Source: Xylocopa sonorina (Eukaryota > Arthropoda > Insecta > Hymenoptera > Apidae). Taken from it: a stretch of 64,000 nt of DNA. The translations under genes and the position numbers were made by a program. The DNA is taken from positions 434,001 to 498,000 of the forward strand of contig NW_027490218.1 in assembly GCF_050948175.1 (NCBI RefSeq), written 5' to 3'. Position 1 is the stretch's first letter, and each line of letters opens with the position of its first letter. A model generated the notes under the pieces. That model saw only the letters and a program-made list of their open reading frames with translations, did not search any database and was not told the origin of the DNA. Positions 1 to 11,951 of this stretch are shown one piece after another.

Positions 1-663
1 ATCATGAAACATAGAAGTGAGATGCGATATGGCGTTTTAAGAAGCATTAGAAGTCTATTGCTACGATACGTAGACATCTGCAAACAATATTTCCTAGCAA
101 GGAAGTGTCGCATTTACATTCTTTTGAAGTGAATACGAGGTATACATAACACTCCAAAATGAATATTATATCTTATCACGAAACATAGAAATGAAATGCG
201 ATATCTCGTTTTAAGAAGCATTGGAACTCTATTACTACTATACGTAGACATCTACAAACGCTATTTCCTAGCAAGGAAGTGTCGCATTTACATTCTTTTG
301 AAGTGAATACAAAGGTATGCATGACACTTCGCAATGAATATTATATCTTATCATGATACATAGAAGTGAGATGCGATATCGCGTTTTAAGAAGCATTAGA
401 ACTCTATTGCTACGATACTTAGACATCTGCAAAAGCTATTTCCTAGCATGGAAGTGTCGCAGTTACATTCTTGTGAAGTGAAATCGAGGTATACATGACA
501 CTTCGCAATGAATATTATATCTTATCATGAAACATAGAATTGAGATGCGCTTTCGCGTTTTAAGAAGCACTAGAACTCTATTTCTTCGATACGTAGATAT
601 CTGCAAACCTTATTTCCCAGCAAGGAAGTGTCGCATTTACATTCTTTTGAAGTGAATACGAGG
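1..663 (+). repeat. 174-bp satellite array, forward, about 4 monomers
   Basis: Successive copies of ATCATGAAACATAG (or close variants) begin at 1, 175, 350 and 524, which gives a period of 174-175 bp. Each monomer carries a GCGATATCGC-like palindrome, a CTACG-ATA-CGTAG dyad and a TTCCTAGCAAGGAA dyad. The array stops in the middle of a monomer, after GAATACGAGG, where element A begins. No gene is present. Confidence 0.95.
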
Positions 664-2167
664 TGTCACGTCCGGCGAAACTATTTTCCGGTGCTCCGGA
701 GGCTTTACGTCACGAGCTTATTTTTCGGTAATTCGGTCCGCGGGAACGCGTTATGACCGGGTCCGACAATTTCGGCTGACGCGACACTAGCGAAATCGCT
801 CGCGATAATAAGGGAATGGCCCTACCTTTCGATGTCTTCTCTCTCGATTTGTACGTAGAAACGGCGTGGAGGATCGTTCGCTGGGATCGTAGCGGATTTC
901 GTTCTGTTGGCTGCTACGGAAATCTCGATCAGTCGCCAGCGAAGAAGAGGACGGCGGTCGGAATTCAGCGATTATGCTGAATGTGGCAGAATTGGCGTGA
1001 TGCGTCGTGGTGTCTGGATCGGAAGCGTCGACGGTCGCTCCGGAAAGCGGCGTCTGGGCTGGTGCGAAGGCAGGTCGCTGGTATACGAGTACTCTCGGAA
1101 CGCCCTACAAATATTCACGCACAAGTGATCGTATGAAATTCTTCCTACTCGCACGTCGCGTTCTTCGCAAACCGGAAGCACGATTCATTCACCAGGTTTT
1201 TCTGTACTTTCGACTAATATCTGAAGGATAAGCGGCGGTCTCAACGTCACAAAGCCGATTTCTATACTCCTTCAATTTGATGAAGAGCAACCCCAGTTGT
1301 ATGGAAGAACCCGTGGAAGAATTCGTAGTTAAATGTAATGTAAAAGTAGAACTAGTATTATAAACACTTGATAAAATTAATGGATGTGGAAATAGTAGAC
1401 TTGGTAAAAGAACTTGAACTTGGATATAGTAAAAGTAAAAATAAAATATATTCTAGGTTTAAAGTATACAAGAACTGGAATTATTCTAAGACTAAGACTA
1501 AGTTAAAATGGAAATAGAAATACGATGCCTGAATCCCACAATGAGGTGGCTAACGATCTAGAGCTAGAGGTTTAGACTCCTCGGTAGGAGATCTCGCGTC
1601 AGAGTGTGTGCTCTGGTGACGCGTCTCGGACCTCCTCGGTTCGCGTGGCGCTACGGTCGCGGTCGCACATGGTAGGGAGATCGCGGTCCCGCGAGTGGGG
1701 ACTCGCGGCTCGTGGTGGGGCTAGCGGCGCATGCCGCTGGCCGGACGCATCTTACTTAGTGTAACTTAGATCTAGGAATTCTTATATATGCGTCATAATA
1801 TGGTATGTATGTCCTAGCTTAGAAGTAATATATAGGTTCTAACAGATCCGGTTCCCGGAATTGGAAAAGACCCTATTCAGGTGATGGGCTGCGGCTACGT
1901 CTTCCTGCAGGACGAATCCTCGGTGCGAGGGAGATAGGGCTGCCCGTCCTTGGTGCGGGCGAGACAGGTATACTCGGTGGTGCGAGTGAGACACTGGTGC
2001 CCGGTACGAGCGAGACAGGTATACTCCGCGGTACGAGTGAGGCAGCGGAACTCGGTGTGAGTGAGCGCGTGCAGGTATGCGCGCACGAACACTTCCAGTT
2101 GGTTCTGCAGGCGAGTTTGGCTGGTTGCATGCGTCCAGGGGTTGCTGCTGGGGGGTGCGAGGAGGTT
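664..2167 (-). mobile_element. Element A, copy 1 (LTR-like, one end deleted)
   Basis: Non-satellite, GC-rich sequence beginning TGTCACGTCCGG. It is the reverse complement of 11952-13549. In the orientation of that copy the element has LTR-like ends, TGTGGCGTC and GACGTGACA, which are imperfect inverted repeats with TG..CA termini. At the right end copy 1 jumps from GAGGAGGTT straight into satellite and lacks about 45 bp present in copy 2, so that end is deleted. The satellite is forward on the left and reverse on the right, and no target-site duplication can be seen. No reading frame resembling gag, pol or transposase was found. A solo LTR of an unknown retrotransposon is the best guess; a plain segmental fragment is the alternative. 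Confidence 0.6.
1915..2090. repeat. Degenerate minisatellite inside element A copy 1
   Basis: A GC-rich run in which blocks such as GCGAGACAGGTATACTC recur about 51 bp apart (near 1961 and 2012), with half-unit variants (GAGACACTGG) between them. This suggests a degenerate 25-bp subunit. The short frames crossing it are products of the repeat. Confidence 0.6.
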
Positions 2168-5100
2168 CCTTTCTAGGAAATTACGTTCCCAGATATCTCT
2201 GTATCGAAGCTATAGAGTACTAATGCCCCTTAAAACGCCATATCGCATCTCATTTCTATGTTTCGTGATAAGATATAATATTCATTGTTGATTATTATCT
2301 ATACCTCGCATTCACTTCAAATGTATGTAAATGCGACACTTCCTTGCTAGGAAATAATGTTTGCAGATTTCTACGTATCATAGCAATGGAGTTCTAATGC
2401 TTCTTAAAACGCGATATCGCATCTCATTTCTATGTTTCATTGTAGGGTATAATATTCATTGTGGATTGTTATGTATTCCTCGTATTCACTTCAAAAGATT
2501 GTAAATGCGGCACTTCCTTCCTATTAAATAGTGTTTGCACATGTCTACGTATCCAAGCAATAGTGTTCTAATGCTTCTTAAAACGCGATACCGCACCTCA
2601 TTTCTATGTTTCACGATAAGATATAATACTCATTGCTACGTGGTATGTTTATTTCGCATACACTTCGAATGAATGTAAGTGCGACACTTCCTTGCTAGGA
2701 AATAGCGTTTGCAGATGACCACGTATCGTAGCAATATAGTTCTAATGCTTCTTAAAACGCAATATCGAATCTCACTTCTATTTTTCTGGATGAGATATGA
2801 TGCTCATTGCGAAGTGTCATGTATAACTCGTATTCACTTCTAAAGAATGTAAATGCGACACTTCCTTGCTGGGAAATAGCGTTTGCAGATGTCACCGTAT
2901 CGTAGCAATAGAGTTCTAATGCTTCACAAAACGCGATATCGCATCTCATTTTTATGTTTCATCATAACATATAGTATTCATTGCGAAGTGTCATGTATAC
3001 CTCGTATTCAATTCAAATGAATGTAAATGCGACACTTCCTTGCTAGGAAATTGCGTTTGCAGATATCTACGTATCGAAGCAAGAGAGTTCTAATGCCTCT
3101 TAAAACAAGATATCGCATCTCATATCTATGTTTCATGATAAGATATAATACTCATTGCGAAGTGTCATGTATACATCGCATAAACTTCAAATGATTGAAA
3201 ATACGACACTTCCTTCCTAGAAAACAGCGTTTGCAGATATTTACGTATTGAAGCAACAGAGTTCTAATGCCTCTTAAAACGCGACATCGCATCTCACTTC
3301 TATGTTTCATGATAATATATAATGATCATTGCGTAGTGTCATGTATACCTCGTATTCACTTCAAAGGAATGCAAGTGCGACACTTCATTGCTAGGAAATA
3401 GCGTTTGCAGATATCTGCATAACAAAGCAATAGTGTTCTAATGTTTCTTAAAGCGAGATTTCGCATCTCCTTTCTATGTCTCATGATAAGATATAATATA
3501 CATTGCGAACTGTCATGTATTCCTCGTATTCAGTTCAAAAGAATGTAAATGCTAAACTTCCTTGGTAGGAAATAGCGGTTACAGATGCTTACGTATCGTA
3601 GCAAAAGAAGTCTAATGCTTCTTAAGATGCGATATCTCATCTCATTTCTATGTTTCATGTTAAGGTATAATATACATTGTGGATTGATATGTATACCTCG
3701 TATTCACTTCAAAAGAATGTAAATGCGACACTTCCTTGCTAGGAAATAGCGTCTGCAGATGTCTACGTATCGTAGTAATAGTGTTCTAATGCTACTTAAA
3801 ACGCGATATCGCATCGCATTCCTATGTTTCATGATAAAATATTATATTTATTGCGAAGCGTCATGTATACCTCGTATTCACTTCAAAAAAATGTAAATGC
3901 GACACTTCCATGCTAGGAAATATTGTTTGCAGATGTCTACGTATCGTAGCAATAGAGTTCTAGTGCTTCTCAAATCACGATATCGAATCTCATTTCTATG
4001 TTTCGTGATAAGGTTTAATATTCATTGCGAAGTGTCATGTATGCCCCGATTTCACTTCATAAGAATGTAAATGTGACACTTCCATGCTAGGAAATAGCGT
4101 TTGCAGATGTCTACGTATCGTAACAATAGAGTTCTAATGCTTCTTAAAACGCGATATCGCATCTCACTTCTATGTTTCATGCTAAGATATAATATATATT
4201 GTGGAGTGTAATGTATACCTCGTATTCACTTCAAAAGAATGTAAGTGCGACACTTCCATGATAGGGAATAGCGTTTGCAGATGTCTACGTATCGTAGCAA
4301 TAGCGTTCTAATGCTTCTTAAAACGCGATATCGCATCTCACTTCTATGTTTCACGACAAGAAATAATATTCATTGCGAAGTGTCATGTATACCTCGATTT
4401 CACTTCATAAGAATGTAAATGCGACACTTCCTCGCTAAGAAATATTGTTTGCAGATGTCTACGTGTCGTAGCAGTAGTGTTCTAATGCTTCTTAGAACGC
4501 GATATCGCATCTCATTCCTATGTTTCACGATAAAATATAATATTTATTGCGAAGTGTCATGTATACCTCGTATTCACATCAAATGAATGTAAATGCGACA
4601 CTTCCTTGCTAGGAAATATTGTTTGCAGATGTCTACGTGTCGTAGCAATAGTGTTCTAATGCTTCTTAGAAAGCGATATCGCATCTCATTCCTATGTTTC
4701 ACGATAAAATATAATATTTATTGCGAAGTGTCATGTATACCTCGATTTCACTTCATAAGAATGTAAATGCGACACTTCCTTGCTAGGAAATATTGTTTGC
4801 AGATGTCTACGTATCACAGCAATAGAGTATTAATGCATCTTAAATAGCGATAACGCATCCCATTTCTATGTTTCATGATAAGATATAGCATTCATTGCGA
4901 AGTGTCATGTATACCTCGTATTCACTTCAAATGAATGTAAGTGCGACACTTCGTTGCTAGGAAATATTGTTTGCAGATGTCTACGTATCGTAGCAATAGA
5001 GTTCTAATGCTTCTTAAAACGAGAAGTCGTATTTCATTTCTATGTTTCGTAATAAGATATAATATTCATTGTGGAATGTTATATATACATCGTATTCACT

Positions 5101-6574
5101 TCAAAAGAATGTAAATGCGACATTTCCTTGCTAGGAAATAACGTTTGCAGATGTCTACGTATATTAGCAATAGAGTTCTAATGCTTCTCAAAACGCGATA
5201 TCGCATCTCATTCCTATGTTTCATTATAAGAAATAATACTCATTGCGAAGTGTCGTGTATGCCTCGTATTCACATCAAAAGAATGTAAATGTGACACTTC
5301 CATGCTAGGAAATAGCGTTTGCATATGTTTACGTATCGTAACGATAGAGTTCTAATCCTTCTTAAAACGCGATATTGCATCTCACTTCTATGTTTCGTGA
5401 TAAGATATAATATTCATTGCGAAGTGTCATGTATACCTAGAATTCACTTCAAAAGAATGTAAATGCGACACTTCCTTGCTAGGAAATATTGTTTGCAGAT
5501 GTCTACGTATCGTAAAAATAGAGTTGTAATGCTTCTTAAAACGCGATATTGCATCTCACCTCTATGTTTCATGATAAGATATAATATTCATTGCGAAGTG
5601 TCATGTATACCTCGTATTCACTTCAAAAGAATGTAAATGCGACACTTGCATGCTAAGAAATAGCGTTTGCAGATGTCTACGTATCGTAGCAATAGAGTTC
5701 TAATGCTTCTTACAATTAGATGTCGCATTTCATTTCTATGTTTCGTGATAAGATATAATATTCATTTTGAAGTGTTATGTATACCTCGTATTCACTTCAA
5801 AAGAATATAAATGCGACACTTCCTTGCTAGGAAATATTGTTTGCAGATGTCTACGTATCGTAAAAATAGAGTTGTAATGCTTCTTAAAACGCGATATTGC
5901 ATCTCACCTCTATGTTTCATGATAAGATATAATATTCATTGCGAAGTGTCATGTATACCTCGTATTCACTTCAAAAGAATGTAAATGCGACACTTGCATG
6001 CTAGGAAATAGCGTTTGCAGATGTCTACGTATCGTAGCAATAGAGTTCTTATGCTTCTTAAAATTAGATGTCGCATTTCATTTGTATGTTTCGTGATAAG
6101 ATATAATATTCATTTTGGAGTGTTATGTATACCTCGTATTAACTTCAAAAGAATGTAAATGCGATACTTCCTTACTAGGAAATATTGTTTGCAGATGTCT
6201 ACGTATCGTAGCAATAGTGTTCTAATGCTTCTTAAAACGCGATATCGCATCTCGCTTCTATGTTTCATGATAAGATATAATATTCATTGCGAAGTGTCAT
6301 GCATACCTTCTATTCACTCCAAACGAATGTAAATGCCACACATCCTGGCTAAGAAGTAGCGTTTCCGGATGTCTATCTATCGAAGTAATAAAGTTCTAAT
6401 GCTTCTTAGAACGCGATATCGCATCTCATTTCTATGTTGCATGATAAAATGTAATGTTCATTGCGAAGTGTTATTCATACCTCGTCTACACTACAAAAGA
6501 ATGTAAACGCAACACTTCCTTGCTAGGGAATAGTGTTTCCGGATGTCTACGTGTCGAAGCAATAGAGTTCTAAT
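2168..6574 (-). repeat. 174-bp satellite array, reverse, about 25 monomers
   Basis: The same monomer in reverse complement, for example CGCATCTCATTTCTATGTTT repeated about every 174 bp. It includes local dimer copying: 5461-5808 is nearly repeated at 5809-6156, an offset of exactly 348 bp or two monomers, sharing the variant CGTAAAAATAGAGTTGTAAT. The monomers nearest element A (2168-2900) and nearest D (6300-6574) are the most divergent. The array breaks at GTTCTAATG, where the truncated D element begins. Confidence 0.95.
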
Positions 6575-7037
6575 GGGGAGGGGTAGAGGTCCTTCTCACA
6601 CCCGAGAACCATCCTGTTTGTCTCCATGGACTATGGCAGCGGTCTTATCGTTGCAGAGCTCTGGATCCTATCCTTGGGGCTTCAGGGTCTCTTCTTGCTC
6701 ACTTCCCGACTCCTCCACCGTCGAGCCCGTCACGCTACCTCGCCGCACAGCCCTTCCGCGAACCTGCGGTCTTATTATCCGCCGAAGAGGCGCCTTATGG
6801 GTCGCTTCTTCCATCAGCTCGCCAGTCAAATCCGTAGAACGGAGAAAGAGAAATGAACGGGGGGGGGGGGGGGGGGGAAGGTTCTACCATCGTGTATTTC
6901 ACGCTCCTCGCAAATACAGCTATCGCGATGGTCCGTGTCGCGCTTCTCGCATGGGTGGTGATCTGCGAGCTAATCTAACCGAAGCAGGGTTTGGGGGGGG
7001 GGGGGGTGAGCGAGCCTTGTGACTTCACCACGTCACG
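6575..7037 (-). mobile_element. LTR D, truncated copy (5' third only)
   Basis: On the minus strand this matches the first 460 or so bases of the complete D element at 19500: the CGTGACGTGGTG start, CACAAGGCTCGCTCA followed by a long C-tract, a second C-tract and ACCTCTACCCCTCCC. The first base reads C instead of T. It abuts GTAC (7038-7041) exactly as in the complete copy, so it is the same insertion carried by an inverted duplicate. The rest of D and all of E are missing and satellite follows directly. On the plus strand the homopolymers are G-runs at 6859-6877 and 6993-7006, so lengths may be misassembled. Frames across this stretch are not genes. Confidence 0.8.
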
Positions 7038-8571
7038 GTACATACAAATTTGCGATTAAGTAGCTATGTGTTCAAATTCAATTCCGAATAATGCACTAAA
7101 AAGCATCCCAGATAACAAACGGCAAGATGGTAGCGACACCATGCCGGCACTATATTGCCACTTCCGAGGAGTGACAACTGATTCGTAATCATCTGTACCG
7201 GATTCGTTGACTAAAATGCCAGAACGTGTTACCAGCACGTTCTAGACAAGCGAATCGCGCAGCACCAGCACCATGGTGACACGTGTATCATCGCTCCATT
7301 CATGAATCTCCTCAGCAATGACGCAGGATCACATTTGGCAATGGGGAACCTGTGCTTTCACAAAAATTAGAACCGTTACATGTCAGTAGATGTTCAGCAT
7401 ATGAGTATTGATAGACATTTTGATGGTCGTTTTCCTATATTTATAGTTATTGAGCGAGTCGTGTATATTTCTTTCAATCCATCATAGACTAAAAATATTA
7501 TTTATAAAAAAAATATTACTTATAAAATAAAAATTCATGCTGTTGCGTCCCTAACTTCGCCTTGTGTAATTTTTGAAATAACATGCTGTCATCGTATTTA
7601 ATGTAACCCTCAATTGCATGAATTTGTAACAATAAATTGAAGAAAATATATATAAAGTAAGTGTATATATTTTTATGACAAATTAATTATCGACTTTATG
7701 GAAAAAATCGCCCTATCGAGCTAGTTTATAGAAAATAATAAAATCGAGTTCTTATATCTTTGTTTTGTGCCGGTGTATCTATTTTGGAATCAAAATAAAT
7801 AAATTGCACAGTTTAGTCATTTTTCATATTTGCTTATAATTTTTATGGAAACAGCTTCCCCATTAGTAAATGTCAGCCTACGCCACAACCACGCGTCTAG
7901 CTATGGTGAGCTGATAGTGTCATTGTCACGGCCGTGTAGCCCGTGTGCTATATCTCGGTGCTTTAATAGTGCCGTGATACGAATGCCGCCCCAGTACTAA
8001 CAGTATGCCATTTCGAAAGCTGAGTAGGAGCACTTTGTTAGCACAGTTCTGTCACGGAATTGGTTCCATCCGTTGTCATTGGCGTGCCAATCGCTGGCTG
8101 TTTGGGATATTGTAGTGCATGAGGCAAACTTGTTCCTTATCATCGTCAAGGAGATGGATTTTCACTCCCCCCTTTTTGAATTTTTTAAATTATTGTTTGG
8201 AATTTTTGCCGTTTCTGTATCTCTATGACCGCATTGTGGATTCAACTTATGTACGATCTTTTTGGTCTTCATCTTTTGTTACATGTAATATTATATGTGT
8301 GATGCACGTTTGTTATGTAATGCTCCGGTTTGTAAGCCTCAGATACTTTTATTCTTTGGTAAAGCAACTTATTCGATTAATATATATTTATTAGACATAG
8401 ATATAAACAATTAGAAAAATGTTATTAAAACGCTATTAAATATGTTGTTGCAATTATATATTTAAGGTCTGAAGATGTAGATGCAATTAATGTCCGATAT
8501 TTTACGTGATCCAATCGACGTATCAAGTGAGGCTATGAAATATAAAAATCTTTTACTATTCTTCGACCCCT

Positions 8572-8937
8572 TTACATGTTACATGAATGATAAGTCCTGC
8601 AAGACAAGAAGCCTGAATTAGTGAGATATCTAGGAACATAAGTAATTTGTAAGTAACCCATCTTTTCTCTTTGAAATATTTGCCTTTGCATGGAATAGAA
8701 CGTATAGATATAATTGCCTGTTTTGTACCCATTTCGGTCCAATTCTGTTATAGCCTTTGAGCAGAAGTAATATTGATTATACTTGATTTTTGCAATAGTG
8801 CTTTGATTAACAGATTTTATTAACCTAGAATCATCATTTGACGGATGTATCAATCTACTTTGTAGCTCCATAAGTTTCCTTTTCTGCTCGCTACTTTCCA
8901 TTTTCAGTTCCGTACACTTATCCTTTATCACCATCAT
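8572..8937 (-). pseudogene. Unrecognised 121-aa open frame, B copy 1
   Basis: An uninterrupted frame of 121 codons beginning MMVIKDKCTELKM. The first 40 residues are rich in K, E and Q and suggest a short coiled coil (ESSEQKRKLMELQSRL). The second half is aromatic-rich (IKYNQYYFCSK, GNYIYTFYSMQRQ). No family is recognised. Copy 2 has the same sequence broken by single-base indels, and copy 3 has lost about 50 bp covering the start. There is a stop codon a few codons upstream of the ATG. The frame lies downstream of 9024-9326 in the same direction, which could mean exons of one decayed gene, but no convincing splice pair joins them. Confidence 0.3.
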
Positions 8938-9023
8938 ATATGTTGCGTAAAATTACAATAACTTTTTGTCCTCAAATTTTGCGGATATTTCAATTAAATT
9001 TCCTTTGATTAAATAAACGGAAA

Positions 9024-9326
9024 TTAAAAAACAGTGGCACGTACCATTTCTTGGAAACGTTGTATCGTAATTTGCATCTGACTGTTTTGAAAGGCAAGCA
9101 CTTTACTTAACGTTTGCAATGATTCGGTTAGCGAAGTAAAGTAATATTCTACCTTCGAAATTGTTGGCTCTTGTAATTCTAAGGCAAATATATTCATCTG
9201 TCGACATCGTGAACATTGTTTTTTGGCAAAATTCCAGAAAAACAAATATACTATAAGTAAAATAATAAACATCATAATATTAAATTTAACTCTGTTCATC
9301 TGTTTTTTGTTAATATAAAATTGCAT
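9024..9326 (-). pseudogene. Unrecognised 100-aa frame with one membrane segment, B copy 1
   Basis: An open frame of 100 codons. Residues of about 15-31 (FNIMMFIILLIVYLFFW) form a strong single transmembrane or signal-anchor segment. It is followed by a basic, Cys-containing stretch (KKQCSRCRQ) and a helical tail ending VRATVF. The same frame exists in copy 3 (47920-48219) with three replacements and about one silent change among the shared codons, which does not suggest purifying selection. The first 11 residues differ because copy 1 lacks about 100 bp found in the other copies. A small membrane-protein relic is likely; function is unknown. Confidence 0.35.
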
Positions 9327-9408
9327 AGTACAAAGGGGCCATCCGTTGATGAAAATAGTTTTTTTGTAAGTGGAGTTATGTTGGACATATGAAGGTTACC
9401 TTCATTTT

Positions 9409-9723
9409 TTAAAATGAATTGGTATGTCCATTCTTCCGTAATACGATAGAGCATTTTAAAGCAAGTTTAACGATCTGTAACATGAAGGCATTGAAGGTTA
9501 CAAAAAGTAAAGAAAGGCGATAATACTCACGGTTTTGATAGTAAATGAAACATACGTATTGTAAACAGTGGTGGAAGGCGTAATACTTACCGTTTACTTC
9601 ACTGTGAATAAACACTTTTCGAAGGGCATTTCAATAGTTTGCAGCATAAGTTAAACATGATAAGATTAGTATTGAAAAATCGGTTCGAATACGTTTGGTT
9701 AGGCTGTTCTTTGTGTCGTTCAT
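9409..9723 (-). pseudogene. 104-codon frame with one internal TGA, B copy 1
   Basis: Reading from the ATG at 9723 gives MNDTKNSLTKRIRTDFSIL, a hydrophobic stretch, then TGA after about 30 codons. The same frame continues NALRKVFIHSEVN and on to a stop at 9409. Copy 3 (47430-47744) has exactly the same length and the same TGA. The second part is hydrophobic and aromatic (CFIYYQNREYYRLSLLFVTF). A good splice donor (CGGTAAGTATT) and acceptor (ATGTTACAG) lie inside, but splicing there would bring in a stop, so they may be chance. Unrecognised; probably a decayed exon or gene. Confidence 0.3.
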
Positions 9724-10479
9724 TTTATAAGTACTGAGCTGCGGATTCCTGAGGACAGCTTCTCAAAATTGTTGAACTATGGAAGATTATCATTGTGAAT
9801 TTGAATCAAAAGGTAATAAAATTCCATTAGATTGTAAACAGATCTCAATGTTTCATTTTAGATAGTAAGATTAAATACTCTTTACAAAACTACAAGAATG
9901 GATACATACCTTTCTGTTATTATTATTTCATAAAGAATTATAATTGCAATTATATAGTTCATTACGATAAAAAATATTTCTCAGAAAATTCTAAATATTA
10001 AATAAAAGAATCAAGTAAAACATTTTTAATAATTACGAATATGAAAAATACTTGAACATTCCAATAGAAAGATGTCTAAACAGGAGCTAGAAAAGTCAAA
10101 CATTCAATTTCAATTCCAGAATTCATCTATAAGAGGTAAAATGTTTCGAAAGCTTTAATTACAGTCTTTAATGCAAGCAGTTGGGCAGTATTTCAATTTT
10201 TAAGAAAATTGATGAAAGTCAACCATTTTGAAGTGGTCAGAATCTTTGTCGTTTGAGCAATAAGTGAATAACAAATAACTGCATAAATTCCAGGCTTAAA
10301 AACTTATGGATTAAATCCTATGCAGACTCGTTTATGAGCGAGTTACTAAATAATAATCCACACTAAGTAATCATTTTAAAACTTAAACGATTACATCTCG
10401 CGAACTTTCAAAGATATCAGAAGCGTGAAAAGTATGTGGTTTATCAAAAACTCTTCTAAAAGAACGGACGAAGCCAATA

Positions 10480-10640
10480 GAAATCTTTGTTGAAGTAAGC
10501 AAGTTCTAAAATTCTAAGCAACGCGATGGCCCTTATCTGCCTATGTTTCATAGCAAGTAAGTTCTGAATTTCTATGAAATCCGATGGAATTTCTCACTAC
10601 TAACGTTTCAAAGTAAGTTCTCAAATTCTCAATTCTACGT
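10480..10640 (-). repeat. 57-bp tandem repeat in unit B, copy 1
   Basis: AAGTTCT followed by an A/T-rich hexamer recurs at 10501, 10559 and 10615, a spacing of 56-58 bp. On the minus strand one unit reads GAAACATAGGCAGATAAGG then ATCGCGTTGCTTAGAA, strongly like part of the satellite monomer (GAAACATAG, GATGCGATATCGCG, TTAGAAG). The same three units occur in copies 2 and 3. Confidence 0.55.
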
Positions 10641-10731
10641 TTAAAACTATGTGTGTTCTATATATCTATGTAAAGTGATGGTTCCTATTAGTTGTGACGG
10701 AAACCTATATATAGTAAGTCAGGGAAGCTCG

Positions 10732-10831
10732 NNNNNNNNNNNNNNNNNNNNNNNNNNNNNNNNNNNNNNNNNNNNNNNNNNNNNNNNNNNNNNNNNNNNN
10801 NNNNNNNNNNNNNNNNNNNNNNNNNNNNNNN
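10732..10831. other. Assembly gap (100 N)
   Basis: Exactly 100 N, the conventional placeholder for a gap of unknown size. The left edge stops in the bases that in copies 2 and 3 immediately follow element C; the right edge starts inside a forward satellite monomer. By comparison with those copies, the missing sequence should include an inverted element C of about 0.7 kb plus satellite. Confidence 0.98.
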
Positions 10832-11951
10832 CTATTGCTTCGATACGCAGACATCTGCAATCGTTATTTCCCAGCAAGGAAGGGTCGCACTTACATTCAT
10901 TTGAAGCGATTACGAGGTATAAATGACACTTCGCAACGAATATTATATCTTATCATGAAACATACAAAATGAGATGCGGTTATCGCGTTTTAGGAAGCAT
11001 TGGAACTCTATTATTACGATACGTAGGCATCTGCAAACGCTATTTCCTTGCAAGGATGTGTCATATTTACATTCTTTTGAAGCAAATACGAGGTATACAT
11101 GGACACTTCGCATTGAATATTTGTATCTTATCCTGAAATATAGAAGTCAGGTGCGATATCGCGTTTTAAGAAGCATTAGTACTCCATTGCTTTCGATACG
11201 TAGACATCCGGAGACGCTATTTCCCTAGCAAGGATGTGTCGCTTTTTACATTTCATTAGATGTGAATACGAGGTACACGTGGCACTTCGCAATGAATATT
11301 GTATCTTATCATGGAACATTGAAATGAGGTGCGATATCGCGTTTTTAAGAAGCTTTAGAAATCCATTGCTTCGATACGTCGACATCTGCAAAACACTATT
11401 TCCTAGCAAGGAAGTGGTCGCATTTACATGCATTTGAAGTGAATGCGAGGGTACAAGTGACACTTCGCAGTGAATATTATACCTTATCATGAAACATAGA
11501 AATGAGATGCGACATCGCGATTTAAAAAGCATCATAACTCTATTGCTACGATACGTAGACATTTGCAAACGCTATTTAATGGCAAGGAAGTGTCGCATTT
11601 ACATTCTTTTGAAGTGAATACGCGTTTACATGACACTTCGCAATTAATATTATATCTTATCATGAAACATTGAAGTGAGATGCGATATCGCATTTTAAGG
11701 AGAGTCAGAACTCTATTGCTTCGATACGTAGACATCTGCAAATGCTATTTCCTATAGAAAGGGAGTGTCGCATTTACATTAGTATGAAGTGTATGCGAGA
11801 TATAAGTGACACTTCGCAATGGATATATTATATCTTTTCATGAAACATAGAAGTGAGATGCGATATCGCGTTATAAGAAGCATTAGAACTCTATTGCTAC
11901 GATACGTAGATATCTGGGAACGCAATTTCCTAGAAAGGAAGTGTCGCATTT
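10832..11951 (+). repeat. 174-bp satellite array, forward, low-quality sequence
   Basis: About six forward monomers. Many carry a single extra base not seen in monomers elsewhere (doubled bases in CATGGACACTT, GCTTTTTACA, TCCCTAGCAAGG, AGTGGTCGC), typical of insertion errors in uncorrected long reads used beside a gap. The array ends at CGCATT, where element A copy 2 begins. Confidence 0.9.

Larger units (their letters stand above)
7042..10731 (-). other. Unit B, copy 1 (inverted AT-rich segment)
   Basis: Reverse complement of 15694-19495 and of 46423-50157, aligning over almost the whole length with small indels. It is AT-rich, unlike the flanking GC-rich LTR pieces, and contains decayed reading frames annotated separately. 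Compared with copies 2 and 3 it lacks about 100 bp at the start of the frame near 9310. It ends at the assembly gap, in the sequence that in the other copies lies just past element C. Outside the named frames and a 57-bp tandem repeat near 10480-10640, I see nothing recognisable in it. Confidence 0.85.

Noticed and set aside
8119..8394. 91-codon frame (and its reverse-copy counterparts 48804-49079, 18294-18521) as a gene
   Set aside because: Aromatic, AT-rich translation on the strand opposite to the other B frames, with differing breaks between copies and no domain or start context. Weaker than the frames listed.
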